Assembly (NCBI RefSeq): GCF_041908905.1 | Contig: NZ_JAYREK010000002.1 | Span: 62,001-126,000, forward strand | DNA from: Zoogloea sp041908905 | GTDB lineage: Bacteria; Pseudomonadota; Gammaproteobacteria; Burkholderiales; Rhodocyclaceae | Direction: 5' to 3' | Length of the DNA: 64,000 nucleotides | Shown here: positions 17,080 to 24,896 of the stretch, piece after piece | Layout: each line of letters starts with the position of its first letter | Position numbering within the stretch: the stretch's first letter is position 1 | Notes under the pieces: model-generated | The model's database searches: none | What the model saw: only the letters and a program-made list of their open reading frames with translations | Told to the model about the DNA's origin: nothing | Made by a program: the position numbers and the translations under genes

Positions 17080-17220
17080 GCCACACCTATTGCGTAATAC
17101 CGTATGATCGAAAATATAGCACGCGCCGACGGCGCTGCCCACCCTGCGCAGGCGACAGGTTTCAGCGCGGGTGGGCCGCAGGCACAATGGCCGCCGCGAT
17201 CAACCGGGAGAGGCGCAACG

Positions 17221-17739
17221 ATGAAGAATGACCAACGGCTCCGCGTCTGGCAGGGCGACATCACCACCCTGGCGGTGGACGCGATCGTCAACGCCGCCAA
17301 CACCAGCCTGCTGGGCGGCGGCGGGGTGGATGGGGCGATCCACCGGGCGGCGGGGCCGGAGCTGACGGCGTTCTGCGCCGGCCTGGGCGGCTGCCCGACC
17401 GGCGAGGCGCGGATCACGCCGGGCTTCCGGCTGCCGGCCCGCCACGTGATCCACACGGTGGGGCCGGTGTGGCGCGGCGGCGGGCACGGCGAAGCCACGG
17501 CGCTGGCGAGCTGCTACCGCAACAGCCTGGCGCTGGCCGAGGCCCACGGGCTGCGGACGATCGCCTTTCCGGCGATCAGCTGCGGCGTGTATGGCTTTCC
17601 GCTCGACGAGGCGGCCCGCATCGCCGTGGCCAATTGCCGCGCGGCCTTGGATCAGGCAAGCGCGCTGGAGGAGATCGTGCTGGCCGCCTTTGATCAGCGC
17701 ATGAAGTCGCTGCTCGACGAGGCCCTCGCGGCGGCCTGA
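17221..17739 (+). CDS. ymdB: Macrodomain protein, O-acetyl-ADP-ribose deacetylase type
   Basis: A 172-residue single macrodomain. The ADP-ribose-binding loops are intact: VDAIVNAANTSLLGGGGVDGAIH near 20-40, CPTGEARITPGFRLP, HVIHTVGPVW and AFPAISCGVYGFPLDEAARIA. These match E. coli YmdB and human MacroD, which hydrolyse O-acetyl-ADP-ribose or mono-ADP-ribose. GGGAGAGGCGC precedes the ATG at 17221. No ADP-ribosyltransferase toxin is next to it, so a general metabolic role is likelier than immunity. Confidence 0.93.
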   Translation: MKNDQRLRVWQGDITTLAVDAIVNAANTSLLGGGGVDGAIHRAAGPELTAFCAGLGGCPTGEARITPGFRLPARHVIHTVGPVWRGGGHGEATALASCYRNSLALAEAHGLRTIAFPAISCGVYGFPLDEAARIAVANCRAALDQASALEEIVLAAFDQRMKSLLDEALAAA

Positions 17740-18104
17740 GTCCGCTTAACGGGCGGGCTACCGCCGCAGCGCCCGGACGACAGCGCGCAAGCGCGCAGGC
17801 CACGGCGGCCGAGACACATGCACTGCATGTCCTGCTGGCCGCAGGCGACGGGCAGATCCCGGGCGTCGCCCTCCTGCACCCGCTCGATGCGCAGCAGCTT
17901 GAGGAATCGCAGCACCGCCTCCCGGCCTTTGAACACGGTCAACCGGCCATCGTTGGCACACAGCCAGCGATCATCCAGGGTGAGGGCCAGGCAGCCGGCC
18001 TGGCCTCCGCCCAGGGCATGCACCTGCAGCTGCGCCTGGCCGATCCGCCCGAGCGGAGCCAGGGCGAGTTCGAGCCAGGTCGCCCGGCGTCCTTTGATTT
18101 CCAT
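17694..18104 (-). CDS. Uncharacterised protein, 136 aa, overlapping the macrodomain gene tail to tail
   Basis: The ATG at 18104 follows AAGGAGGAGAGAC, a very strong RBS. The first 85 residues look like a compact domain: MEIKGRRATWLELALAPLG, then QAGCLALTLDDRWLCANDGR, LTVFKGREAVLRFLKLLRIE. The last part (after CGQQDMQCMCLGRRG) is Cys/Arg/Ser-rich and runs 46 bases into the 3' end of the macrodomain gene on the other strand. I know no family. The unusual tail may mean the true protein ends earlier in relatives or that a frameshift extended it. Confidence 0.6.
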   Translation of the reverse strand: MEIKGRRATWLELALAPLGRIGQAQLQVHALGGGQAGCLALTLDDRWLCANDGRLTVFKGREAVLRFLKLLRIERVQEGDARDLPVACGQQDMQCMCLGRRGLRACALSSGRCGGSPPVKRTQAAARASSSSDFMR

Positions 18105-18387
18105 GTCTCTCCTCCTTGTCTGCGGCGTGCCGCTGCGCGCCACCCTCCCCACGTCGCCGGTGGAACGCCGCGACCGGGTGAGACGGGCCGAGCGTCCGCC
18201 GGCGGGGACATCGCTTTTTATTGCGGGTCTTGTGATGGAGAAGAACTGTCCACGCGGCACTTTGCGTATTATCCCCAGGCGACAAAAGTACGGGGAGCCT
18301 GGCAAATCCCGGAAGCCCAGCCGGGAAAACCCTGACTCGGTCATGGCATTGCCCCACCGTACCGCACCTTCAACCCGGAGAAAGACG

Positions 18388-19671
18388 ATGAAACTCGAAA
18401 CCCTCGCCGTTCATGGCGGCTACAGCCCGGACCCGACCACCAAGGCCGTTGCGGTGCCCATCTACCAGACCACCTCCTACGCCTTCGACGACACCCAGCA
18501 CGGGGCCGACCTGTTCGACCTGAAGGTGGCCGGCAACATCTACACCCGCATCATGAACCCGACCCAGGCCGTGCTCGAGGCCCGCGTCGCGGCGATGGAA
18601 GGCGGCATCGCCGGGCTGGCGGTGGCCTCCGGCATGTCGGCCATCACCTATGCGATCCAGACCATCGCCGAGGCCGGCGACAACATCATCTCGGCCTCCA
18701 CGCTGTACGGCGGCACCTACAACCTGTTCGCCCACACCCTGCCCCAGCTCGGCATCCAGGTGCGCTTCGCGGACTACCGCGACCCCGCCTCCTTCGCGCC
18801 GCTGATCGACGCCCGCACCAAGGCGATCTACTGCGAATCGGTGGGCAACCCGCTGGGCAACATCACCGACTTCGCGGCCCTGGCCGCCATCGCCCACGCC
18901 CACGGCGTCCCGCTGATCGTGGACAACACCGTGCCGTCGCCCTACCTGTGCCGGCCGATCGAACACGGCGCCGACATCGTCGTGCACTCCCTCACCAAGT
19001 ACCTGGGCGGCCACGGCACCACCCTGGGCGGCATCATCGTCGACAGCGGCAAGTTCCCGTGGGCCGAGCACAAGGCCCGCTTCCCGCGACTCAACGAGCC
19101 CGACGTGTCCTACCACGGCGTGGTGTACACCGAGGCCCTCGGCCCGGCGGCCTACATCGGCCGCGCCCGGGTCGTGCCGCTGCGGGGCATGGGCGCGGCG
19201 ATCAGCCCGTTCAACGCCTTCATGATCCTGCAGGGCATCGAGACCCTCGCCCTGCGCATGGACCGCATCTGCGAGAACACCACCAAGGTGGCGGCCTTCC
19301 TGAAGAGCCACCCCAAGGCGGCGTGGGTCAATTACGCCGGCCTCGCCGACCACCCCGACCACGCGCTGGTGCAGAAGTACATGGGCGGCCGCGCCTCCGG
19401 CATCATCAACTTCGGCGTGAAGAGCGCCGACGGTGACGGCAAGGCCGCCGGCGCCCGTTTCCAGGACGCCCTCAAGCTGGTCACCCGGCTGGTGAACATC
19501 GGCGACTGCAAGAGCCTGGCCTGCCACCCGGCCTCCACCACCCACCGCCAGCTGTCCGCCGACGAGCTCGCCAAGGCCGGCGTGTCGGCCGACATGGTGC
19601 GCCTGTCGATCGGCATCGAGCACATCGACGACATCCTGGCCGACCTCGACCAGGCTCTCGCCGCGGTGTAA
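18388..19671 (+). CDS. metY: O-acetylhomoserine sulfhydrylase-like PLP enzyme (Cys/Met metabolism family)
   Basis: A 427-residue fold-type I PLP enzyme. The PLP lysine is in DIVVHSLTKYLGGHGTTLGG; upstream are NIYTRIMNPTQAVLEARVAA, ASGMSAI and YCESVGNPLGNITDF, VDNTVPSPYLCRP. Insertions after the active site (SGKFPWAEHKARFP...DVSYHGVVYTE) are typical of O-acetylhomoserine aminocarboxypropyltransferase (MetY), making homocysteine from O-acetylhomoserine and sulfide. The ATG at 18388 is preceded by CGGAG. Upstream (18105-18387) a CCCGG...CCGGG hairpin near 18309 is visible, but no known SAM or SAH riboswitch core. Confidence 0.92.
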   Translation: MKLETLAVHGGYSPDPTTKAVAVPIYQTTSYAFDDTQHGADLFDLKVAGNIYTRIMNPTQAVLEARVAAMEGGIAGLAVASGMSAITYAIQTIAEAGDNIISASTLYGGTYNLFAHTLPQLGIQVRFADYRDPASFAPLIDARTKAIYCESVGNPLGNITDFAALAAIAHAHGVPLIVDNTVPSPYLCRPIEHGADIVVHSLTKYLGGHGTTLGGIIVDSGKFPWAEHKARFPRLNEPDVSYHGVVYTEALGPAAYIGRARVVPLRGMGAAISPFNAFMILQGIETLALRMDRICENTTKVAAFLKSHPKAAWVNYAGLADHPDHALVQKYMGGRASGIINFGVKSADGDGKAAGARFQDALKLVTRLVNIGDCKSLACHPASTTHRQLSADELAKAGVSADMVRLSIGIEHIDDILADLDQALAAV

Positions 19672-19677
19672 ACCCAG

Positions 19678-19702
19678 ACGGGCCGGGGATGACCCGGCCC
19701 GT
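19678..19702. terminator. Hairpin between convergent metY and leuA
   Basis: ACGGGCCGGG and CCCGGCCCGT form a perfect 10-bp stem around a GATGA loop in the 53-base gap between two convergent stop codons. T residues follow only sparsely (TGTGCTC), but position and strength argue for a bidirectional terminator. Confidence 0.8.
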
Positions 19703-19724
19703 TGTGCTCACACCCTTTCCACGC

Positions 19725-21419
19725 TTACGCCACGCAGTCGGCCGGCTCGGCCTGGCTCGCGGCCTCGGCCTGGCGCCCCCGCATGCGATTGGCGGCGCTG
19801 ATGATGGCCCGCACCGAGGCCGTCACCGTGTTGCGGTGCATGCCGGCACCAAAGCAGCTGCCGGCAACCCCATCCATCGCCACCTCGACGATCGCCACGG
19901 CTGCCGCGTCGGCCCCTTCGCCCATCGAGCGCTCCTCGAAGCCCTGCACCCGGATCGGCACGCCGAGGGCGGCCACCGCCGCCTCGACCGGGCCATTGCC
20001 CTCGCCGGTGAACACCACCGGCTGGCCGGCCACCTCCGCCTCGATGCGGATGCCCTGCCGGCTGCCATCCTCGAAGAGATGGTGGGCAACGTAACGCACC
20101 GGCGCGTCGGCCTCGAAATACTCCTCGCCGAAGAGCGTCCACAACTGGTGGGCATCCACCTCCTGGCCGGTGCGGTCGGTGAGGCGCTGGACCGCCGCGC
20201 TGAACTCCACCTGCATCCGCCGCGGCATCACGAGGCCGTAGTGGGCCTGGAGCAAGTGGGCCACGCCGCCCTTGCCCGACTGGCTGTTCACGCGGATCAC
20301 CGAGTCGTAGGTGCGGCCGAGGTCGGCCGGGTCGACGGGCATGTAGGGCACCGCCCACGGGGCGTCCGCGCGCTGGCGCTCGAAGCCCTTCTTGATCGCA
20401 TCCTGGTGGGAACCCGAGAAGGCCGTGAACACGAGATCGCCCACGTAGGGGTGGCGCGGGTGCACCGGCAACTGGGTGCATTCCTCGCTGATCCGGGCCA
20501 CCGAGTTGATGTCCGAGAAGTCGAGGCCCGGGTGGATGCCCTGGGTGTACATGTTGAGGGCGAGGGTCACCACATCCACGTTGCCGGTGCGCTCGCCGTT
20601 GCCGAAGAGGCAGCCCTCGACCCGGTCGGCGCCGGCGAGCATGGCGAGCTCGGCGGCGGCCACTGCGGTGCCCCGGTCGTTGTGGGGGTGCACGCTGAGG
20701 ACGATCTGCTCGCGGCGGGCGAGATGGCGGTGCATCCACTCGACCTGGTCGGCGTACACATTGGGCATCGCCACCTCTACGGTGGCCGGGAGGTTGAGGA
20801 TCACCTTCTCGCCCGGCCGCGGGTCCCACGCGGCGACCACCGCGTCGCACACCTCGCGGGCAAACTCGAGCTCGGTGGCGGTGAAGGTTTCCGGGCTGTA
20901 CTGGAGCACGAACTCGGTCTCCGGCTGCTCGGCGGCGAGCTGCTTGACGAGCATCACGCTATCCACGGCGAGCTGGCGGACCTCGTCCTTGTCCATCCCG
21001 AAGACGGTCTCACGGAACACCGGCGAGGTGGCGTTGTAGATATGCACGATGACCCGCCGCGCGCCGCGCACGGATTCCATGGTGCGGCGGATGAGGTGCT
21101 CGCGGGCCTGGCTCAAGACCTCGATGGTCACGTCGTCGGGGATCTCGCCGTGCTCGATGAGCTGGCGGACGAAGTCGAAATCGGTCTGGGAGGCGGAGGG
21201 GAAGGCGACCTCGATCTCCTTGAAGCCGATCGCCACAAGCTTGCGGAACATCTGCAACTTGCGGGCGGCGTTCATGGGTTCGAAGAGGGCCTGGTTGCCG
21301 TCGCGGAGATCGGTGCTCATCCAGATGGGCGGATGGGTGATCTGGCGGCTGGGCCACTGGCGGTCGGCGAGGGCGACCGGGGGAAAGGCGGAGTACTTGG
21401 TGTTCGGGTTCTTCAACAT
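19725..21419 (-). CDS. leuA: 2-isopropylmalate synthase (LeuA type 2)
   Basis: A 564-residue enzyme condensing acetyl-CoA with 2-ketoisovalerate, the committed step of leucine synthesis. The catalytic domain starts MSTDLRDGNQALFEPMNA (metal-binding Asp), with LSVHPHNDRGTAVAAAELA (HxH-type metal ligand region), GCLFGNGERTGNVDVVTLA and FSGSHQDAIKKGF. The C-terminal regulatory domain ends with AGSCFGAGMHRNTVTASVRAI, where leucine feedback acts. Start ATG 21419. It is preceded by a promoter and a roughly 300-base leader that contains one clear and one possible Leu-rich small ORF, so leader-peptide control by leucine is likely. Confidence 0.95.
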   Translation of the reverse strand: MLKNPNTKYSAFPPVALADRQWPSRQITHPPIWMSTDLRDGNQALFEPMNAARKLQMFRKLVAIGFKEIEVAFPSASQTDFDFVRQLIEHGEIPDDVTIEVLSQAREHLIRRTMESVRGARRVIVHIYNATSPVFRETVFGMDKDEVRQLAVDSVMLVKQLAAEQPETEFVLQYSPETFTATELEFAREVCDAVVAAWDPRPGEKVILNLPATVEVAMPNVYADQVEWMHRHLARREQIVLSVHPHNDRGTAVAAAELAMLAGADRVEGCLFGNGERTGNVDVVTLALNMYTQGIHPGLDFSDINSVARISEECTQLPVHPRHPYVGDLVFTAFSGSHQDAIKKGFERQRADAPWAVPYMPVDPADLGRTYDSVIRVNSQSGKGGVAHLLQAHYGLVMPRRMQVEFSAAVQRLTDRTGQEVDAHQLWTLFGEEYFEADAPVRYVAHHLFEDGSRQGIRIEAEVAGQPVVFTGEGNGPVEAAVAALGVPIRVQGFEERSMGEGADAAAVAIVEVAMDGVAGSCFGAGMHRNTVTASVRAIISAANRMRGRQAEAASQAEPADCVA

Positions 21420-21559
21420 GATGATCTTGTCCTTTGCTGTCGTCGGATGCGCTGCGAATGATGGGATGCGGACACGGGGCTGCCAGACTGCCGCGGGCTC
21501 GAGGCCTGGCAACCGGGGCGCAGTCGCAGGGACAGCAGGGCAAGATCAAACGTGGTCAT
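21413..21559 (-). CDS. Possible second leader ORF, 48 aa, overlapping the leuA start
   Basis: The ATG at 21559 has GGAG eight bases upstream. The product begins MTTFDLALLSLRLRPGC, with five leucines among residues 6-13, then turns Ser/Arg/Gln-rich. Its TGA lies four bases inside leuA, so ribosomes finishing it would be placed at the leuA start, allowing translational coupling. It may be a regulatory ORF or simply open by chance; the Leu cluster, RBS and stop position favour a role. Confidence 0.4.
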   Translation of the reverse strand: MTTFDLALLSLRLRPGCQASSPRQSGSPVSASHHSQRIRRQQRTRSSC

Positions 21560-21655
21560 GGTGAGGGCTCCGAAGGCTGTGCGTACGGGGACGCAATTCG
21601 CCCACTGTGGGCGAGACGGGAACTGCAACAGGAGGGGGAGATAGATGTGTGCCCG

Positions 21656-21727
21656 TCAGGGCAGCAGCAGACCCAGCCCGGGGAGGGCCAGAGGAGAGAA
21701 GCGAGTGGTCTGGTGCTTGGCGTTCAT
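21656..21727 (-). CDS. leuL: leu leader peptide, 23 aa
   Basis: An ATG-to-TGA frame directly at the predicted transcript start. The product begins MNAKHQTTRFSP and ends LALPGLGLLLP: six leucines in the last eleven residues, three of them consecutive CTG codons, immediately before the stop. This is the classical shape of an amino-acid leader peptide in front of its own biosynthetic gene. No SD precedes it because the ATG is at about +1, so leaderless initiation is implied. I could not find a canonical U-tract terminator downstream, although CGCCCACAGTGGGCG (about 21597-21613) is a candidate hairpin. Confidence 0.65.
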   Translation of the reverse strand: MNAKHQTTRFSPLALPGLGLLLP

Positions 21728-21734
21728 GAGCGAG

Positions 21735-21763
21735 AAATTAGCAGGTCGAAATCCGCCCGTCAA
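21735..21763 (-). promoter_or_regulatory. leuA promoter
   Basis: On the minus strand TTGACG (21763-21758) and TAATTT (21740-21735) are 17 bases apart, a good sigma-70 promoter. The start should fall near 21728, at the first codon of the leader peptide. This lies about 310 bases before the leuA ATG. Confidence 0.75.
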
Positions 21764-21807
21764 ACATCAATTTGATATGCCATGGATAGCCGGCCGCTAT
21801 CGGGCCC

Positions 21808-23265
21808 TCAGCCCAGGTTGCAGCCGACGATCTGGTAGCCCGGCCCGTTCTGCACCACGCCGGCCGGTGTGAACTTCACGAAGCGCCCCGCCACCTTGGC
21901 AAACACATGCACGCCGGTGCGCAGCACACCCGGCTCGCAGGCGATGCGCGCGCCGCGGCCCGGCACCGGCGGGTCGCACAGGATGCCGTTCCAGCTGCGG
22001 CTGCCGTCGTCGAAGGTGATGAGCTGCGGGTCGCTGGAGAGGGTCTGCAGCCCCATCGCGGCACCGCCCTCGCTCAGCCGCACCCGGCGCACCACCGCCA
22101 GCACCCAGCGCCCGCCGTCGCCGAGGTTGGCGGCGACCATCGCGCCGACCCGGCAGACCTCGCCATCCACGTTGGGCGACGAGACGCCGAAGCCGTTGCG
22201 GCTGGCGTCGGTGAGCGACCAGGCGGCGGCCGGGCGCATCAGCGCCTCGCCGGAGATCAGCGAGCGGATGAAGCCCAGGCCCGTCGCCAGGGCGATCGAA
22301 CCGCGCACCGGATGGCGACGGTACTGCCGCATCGGCGGCACCGGGCCCCACTGGCGCGACAGGTGGCGGATCACCGACGCCACGGCGCCGGCGCCAACCC
22401 CCGCGAAGGCCGGATCGAGGGCGCCCTCGGCGAGCATCCGGCGCAGTTCGTCGAGCATCGGCACCGCGTCGGCGGCGCGGAAATAGCGCAGCGACCCCGG
22501 CTGGGGCTCGGCCGCGCCCAGCACCCGGCGCGGCGCGCCGAGCTTGGCCAGGTCAATGGAGAACAGGCTGCCGTCGGAAGGCTCGATGGAGAGGTCGAGG
22601 GCGGCCTGCAGGTAGCGCACCAGCTTGTCCGCGGCCTCGATGCGGTCGGGAGGCAGCTGATCGAGGCTGGCGCACTGGAGCGCGACGAGGCGGGTGAATT
22701 CGCGGGCGATCGTCGAGCGGGTCTCCCGCCCTTCGCGGACGCCCACCGGCACATTGAGCCCCCCTGCCGCGTGGGCGGCCCGGTAGGCGGCGCCGGCCCG
22801 ACGCCAGACGGTGTCGGTGAGCTCGTGGTAGTCGAAGGCCACCCACTTCATCTCGCCGGCCGCCGCGCGCACGACCCGCAGCAGCATCTCGAGGCGCAGG
22901 CGGTTGCCGGGCTCGAGGGAGAAATCGGTGGCAAGGCCGGCCATCACCAGATCGTAGGCGCGGCCCAGGCTGGCATAGTAGTCGCGCCCGATGGCCTTGT
23001 AGCGCGCGCTGCGCGAGCCGTAGGCGTTGGACAGGTAGAGTTCGGAGGCGTAGCGCAGCTGGGGCTGGGCTGCCTCGTCGAGGGCCGCCACCAGACGGGC
23101 CAGCTCGGGAAAGGGCACCTCATCGAAATGGAAGGAGTCGAGCCAGCGGATCACCTGCACCAGGGCCGCCGGCGCGCCGTTGCTGCCGATATCGGCGAGT
23201 GTCTGGCTGAGGGCGTCGCCCTGGAGGAGCGGATGCGAATTCTCGACGACCGAACCTGCTCCCAT
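21808..23265 (-). CDS. Large conserved protein with a PilZ-like C-terminal region, possible c-di-GMP effector
   Basis: A 485-residue cytosolic protein. Residues 1-290 are helical (WLDSFHFDEVPFPELARLVAALDE, LGRAYDLVMAGL). From about 315 a region begins with MRQYRRHPVRGSIALATGLG, followed by DASRNGFGVSSP, VGAMVAANLGDGGRWVLAVVRRVRL and AMGLQTLSSDP, the strand spacing of PilZ-type barrels found at the end of similar betaproteobacterial proteins. The RxxxR is RRHPVR-like, so c-di-GMP binding is possible but unproven. GAAAGG precedes the ATG. It is divergent from thyA. Confidence 0.6.
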   Translation of the reverse strand: MGAGSVVENSHPLLQGDALSQTLADIGSNGAPAALVQVIRWLDSFHFDEVPFPELARLVAALDEAAQPQLRYASELYLSNAYGSRSARYKAIGRDYYASLGRAYDLVMAGLATDFSLEPGNRLRLEMLLRVVRAAAGEMKWVAFDYHELTDTVWRRAGAAYRAAHAAGGLNVPVGVREGRETRSTIAREFTRLVALQCASLDQLPPDRIEAADKLVRYLQAALDLSIEPSDGSLFSIDLAKLGAPRRVLGAAEPQPGSLRYFRAADAVPMLDELRRMLAEGALDPAFAGVGAGAVASVIRHLSRQWGPVPPMRQYRRHPVRGSIALATGLGFIRSLISGEALMRPAAAWSLTDASRNGFGVSSPNVDGEVCRVGAMVAANLGDGGRWVLAVVRRVRLSEGGAAMGLQTLSSDPQLITFDDGSRSWNGILCDPPVPGRGARIACEPGVLRTGVHVFAKVAGRFVKFTPAGVVQNGPGYQIVGCNLG

Positions 23266-23437
23266 GACTGCCTTTCACCTTTCAAATTGTTGCAAAAATC
23301 ATCGCGCGCCGATGTTAGCACAAAGGGCCGACAGCCCTTTGGCCCGGCCGACGGGCGCGGCCCGCGGGGCGGTTTTGCGGCATCATCGGGGCCGGGATCG
23401 GTTAGAATCTCAGGCCATTTTCACGTCCCAGCCCGCC

Positions 23438-24232
23438 ATGCGACAGTACCTCGAACTCATGCGCCACGTGGCCGAACGCGGTCACCGCAAGGCCGACCGC
23501 ACCGGCACCGGCACCCTGTCGGTGTTCGGCTGGCAGATGCGCTTCGATCTGGCCGAGGGCTTCCCGCTGCTCACCACCAAGAAGCTGCACACCCGCTCCA
23601 TCATCCACGAGTTGCTGTGGTTTCTGCGCGGCGACACGAATATTCAATACCTCAAGGACAACGGCGTTTCGATCTGGGACGAATGGGCCGACGAGAACGG
23701 CGAGCTCGGCCCCGTATATGGCAAGCAGTGGCGCCGCTGGGAGGCGCCGGACGGGCGCAGCATCGACCAGATCAGCCAGCTCGTCGAGGCCCTCAAGAAG
23801 AACCCGGACTCCCGCCGCCACATCGTGTCGGCCTGGAACCCCTCCGAGGTGGATCGCATGGCCCTGCCGCCCTGCCACGCCCTGTTCCAGTTCTACGTGG
23901 CGGGCGGGCGGCTGAGCTGCCAGCTCTACCAGCGCAGCGCCGACATCTTCCTGGGCGTGCCCTTCAACATCGCCAGCTACGCGCTGCTGACGATGATGGT
24001 GGCCCAGGTGTGCGGCTACGAACCGGGCGACTTCGTATGGACCGGCGGCGACTGCCACCTTTACCTCAACCACCTGGAGCAGGCCGAGCTGCAGCTCTCC
24101 CGCGAACCGCGGCCGCTGCCGACGATGCGGATCAACCCCGAGGTGAAGGACCTCTTCGCCTTCACCATCGACGACTTCGTCCTCGAAGGCTACGACCCGC
24201 ACCCGCACATCAAGGCGCCGGTGGCCGTATGA
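23438..24232 (+). CDS. thyA: Thymidylate synthase
   Basis: A 264-residue ThyA, the same length as the E. coli enzyme, converting dUMP to dTMP with methylene-THF. The catalytic cysteine is C146 in MALPPCHALFQFYV; the dUMP/folate motifs RTGTGTLSVFG, HELLWFLRGDTNI, WDEWADENGELGPVYGKQWR, LYQRSADIFLGVPFNIASYALL and GDCHLYLNHLEQ are intact. The ATG at 23438 lies 30 bases after TAGAAT, a probable -10. The stop overlaps the folA ATG by four bases (ATGA), so the dTMP/THF cycle enzymes are coupled. Confidence 0.97.
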   Translation: MRQYLELMRHVAERGHRKADRTGTGTLSVFGWQMRFDLAEGFPLLTTKKLHTRSIIHELLWFLRGDTNIQYLKDNGVSIWDEWADENGELGPVYGKQWRRWEAPDGRSIDQISQLVEALKKNPDSRRHIVSAWNPSEVDRMALPPCHALFQFYVAGGRLSCQLYQRSADIFLGVPFNIASYALLTMMVAQVCGYEPGDFVWTGGDCHLYLNHLEQAELQLSREPRPLPTMRINPEVKDLFAFTIDDFVLEGYDPHPHIKAPVAV

Positions 24233-24813
24233 GCACGTCCGCCCGGCCGCCCGAAGGAAGGGCTCATGCCTCCCCTGGGGAGGATGCCGCACAGCGGCAG
24301 GAGGGCCGTCCTCCGAGCAAACCCATCCTGGCCCTGATCGCCGCCTGCGCCCGCGGCGGCGTGATCGGCATCGCCAACCGCCTGCCCTGGCACCTGCCGG
24401 AAGACATGAAGTTCTTCCGCGAGACCACCCGTGGCAAGCCGGTGATCATGGGCCGCAAGACCTGGGAGTCCCTCCCCGACGCCTTCCGGCCCCTTCCCGG
24501 CCGGCGCAACATCGTGGTGAGCCGCAACCCGGGCTACGCCGCGCCCGGCGCCAGCGTGGTCAGCGGCCTGCCCGAGGCCCTGGCGGCGGCGGGCGGTTTT
24601 GATATCGCCTTCGTGATCGGCGGCGCCGAACTCTACCGCCAGGCCCTGCCCCTGGCCGACCGCCTGCTCCTCACCGAGATCGACCGGGCTTACGAAGGCG
24701 ACGCCTTCTTCCCCGACTTCGACCGCAGCACATGGCGGGAAGCCTCCCGCGACGCCCGCACGGCCGAATCCGGCCTGCCGTTCGCCTTCGTCACCTACCA
24801 GCGCGCCGGCTGA
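24229..24813 (+). CDS. folA: Dihydrofolate reductase with a repeat-derived N-terminal extension
   Basis: A 194-residue DHFR regenerating THF after ThyA. The core begins at about residue 32 (KPILALIAACARGGVIG), then RLPWHLPEDMKFFRETT (catalytic acid Asp/Glu region), KPVIMGRKTWESLP, RRNIVVSRNPGY and FVIGGAELYRQALPLADRLLLTEID. The first 31 residues are not part of the fold and are encoded by a GC-rich inverted-repeat-like DNA (CTCCCCTGGGGAGG and CGGCAGGAGGGCCGTCCTCCG). No ATG, GTG or TTG occurs in frame between 24229 and the core, so the extension must be translated. Confidence 0.93.
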   Translation: MSTSARPPEGRAHASPGEDAAQRQEGRPPSKPILALIAACARGGVIGIANRLPWHLPEDMKFFRETTRGKPVIMGRKTWESLPDAFRPLPGRRNIVVSRNPGYAAPGASVVSGLPEALAAAGGFDIAFVIGGAELYRQALPLADRLLLTEIDRAYEGDAFFPDFDRSTWREASRDARTAESGLPFAFVTYQRAG

Positions 24814-24850
24814 CGCCGCCCACCTGCGCCGCAGCGCCGGCCCCATGAAA

Positions 24851-24873
24851 AACGCCGCGGATTCCGCGGCGTT
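24851..24873. terminator. Bidirectional hairpin terminator between folA and the decarboxylase gene
   Basis: AACGCCGCGG and CCGCGGCGTT form a 10-bp stem with an ATT loop. Read on the minus strand it is followed by TTTTTC, a proper U-tract, so it ends the decarboxylase transcript; on the plus strand it can also stop thyA-folA. Confidence 0.85.
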
Positions 24874-24896
24874 GTCGTTGGTGGCCCGGGCCAGGA

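Noticed and set aside
18105..18387. A possible SAM or SAH riboswitch upstream of metY
   Set aside because: A CCCGG/CCGGG hairpin is present but none of the conserved cores of SAM-I, SAM-II, or SAH elements could be found.
21420..21655. Classical rho-independent attenuator in the leuA leader
   Set aside because: CGCCCACAGTGGGCG forms a hairpin but no T-run follows, so a transcriptional attenuator is not claimed.
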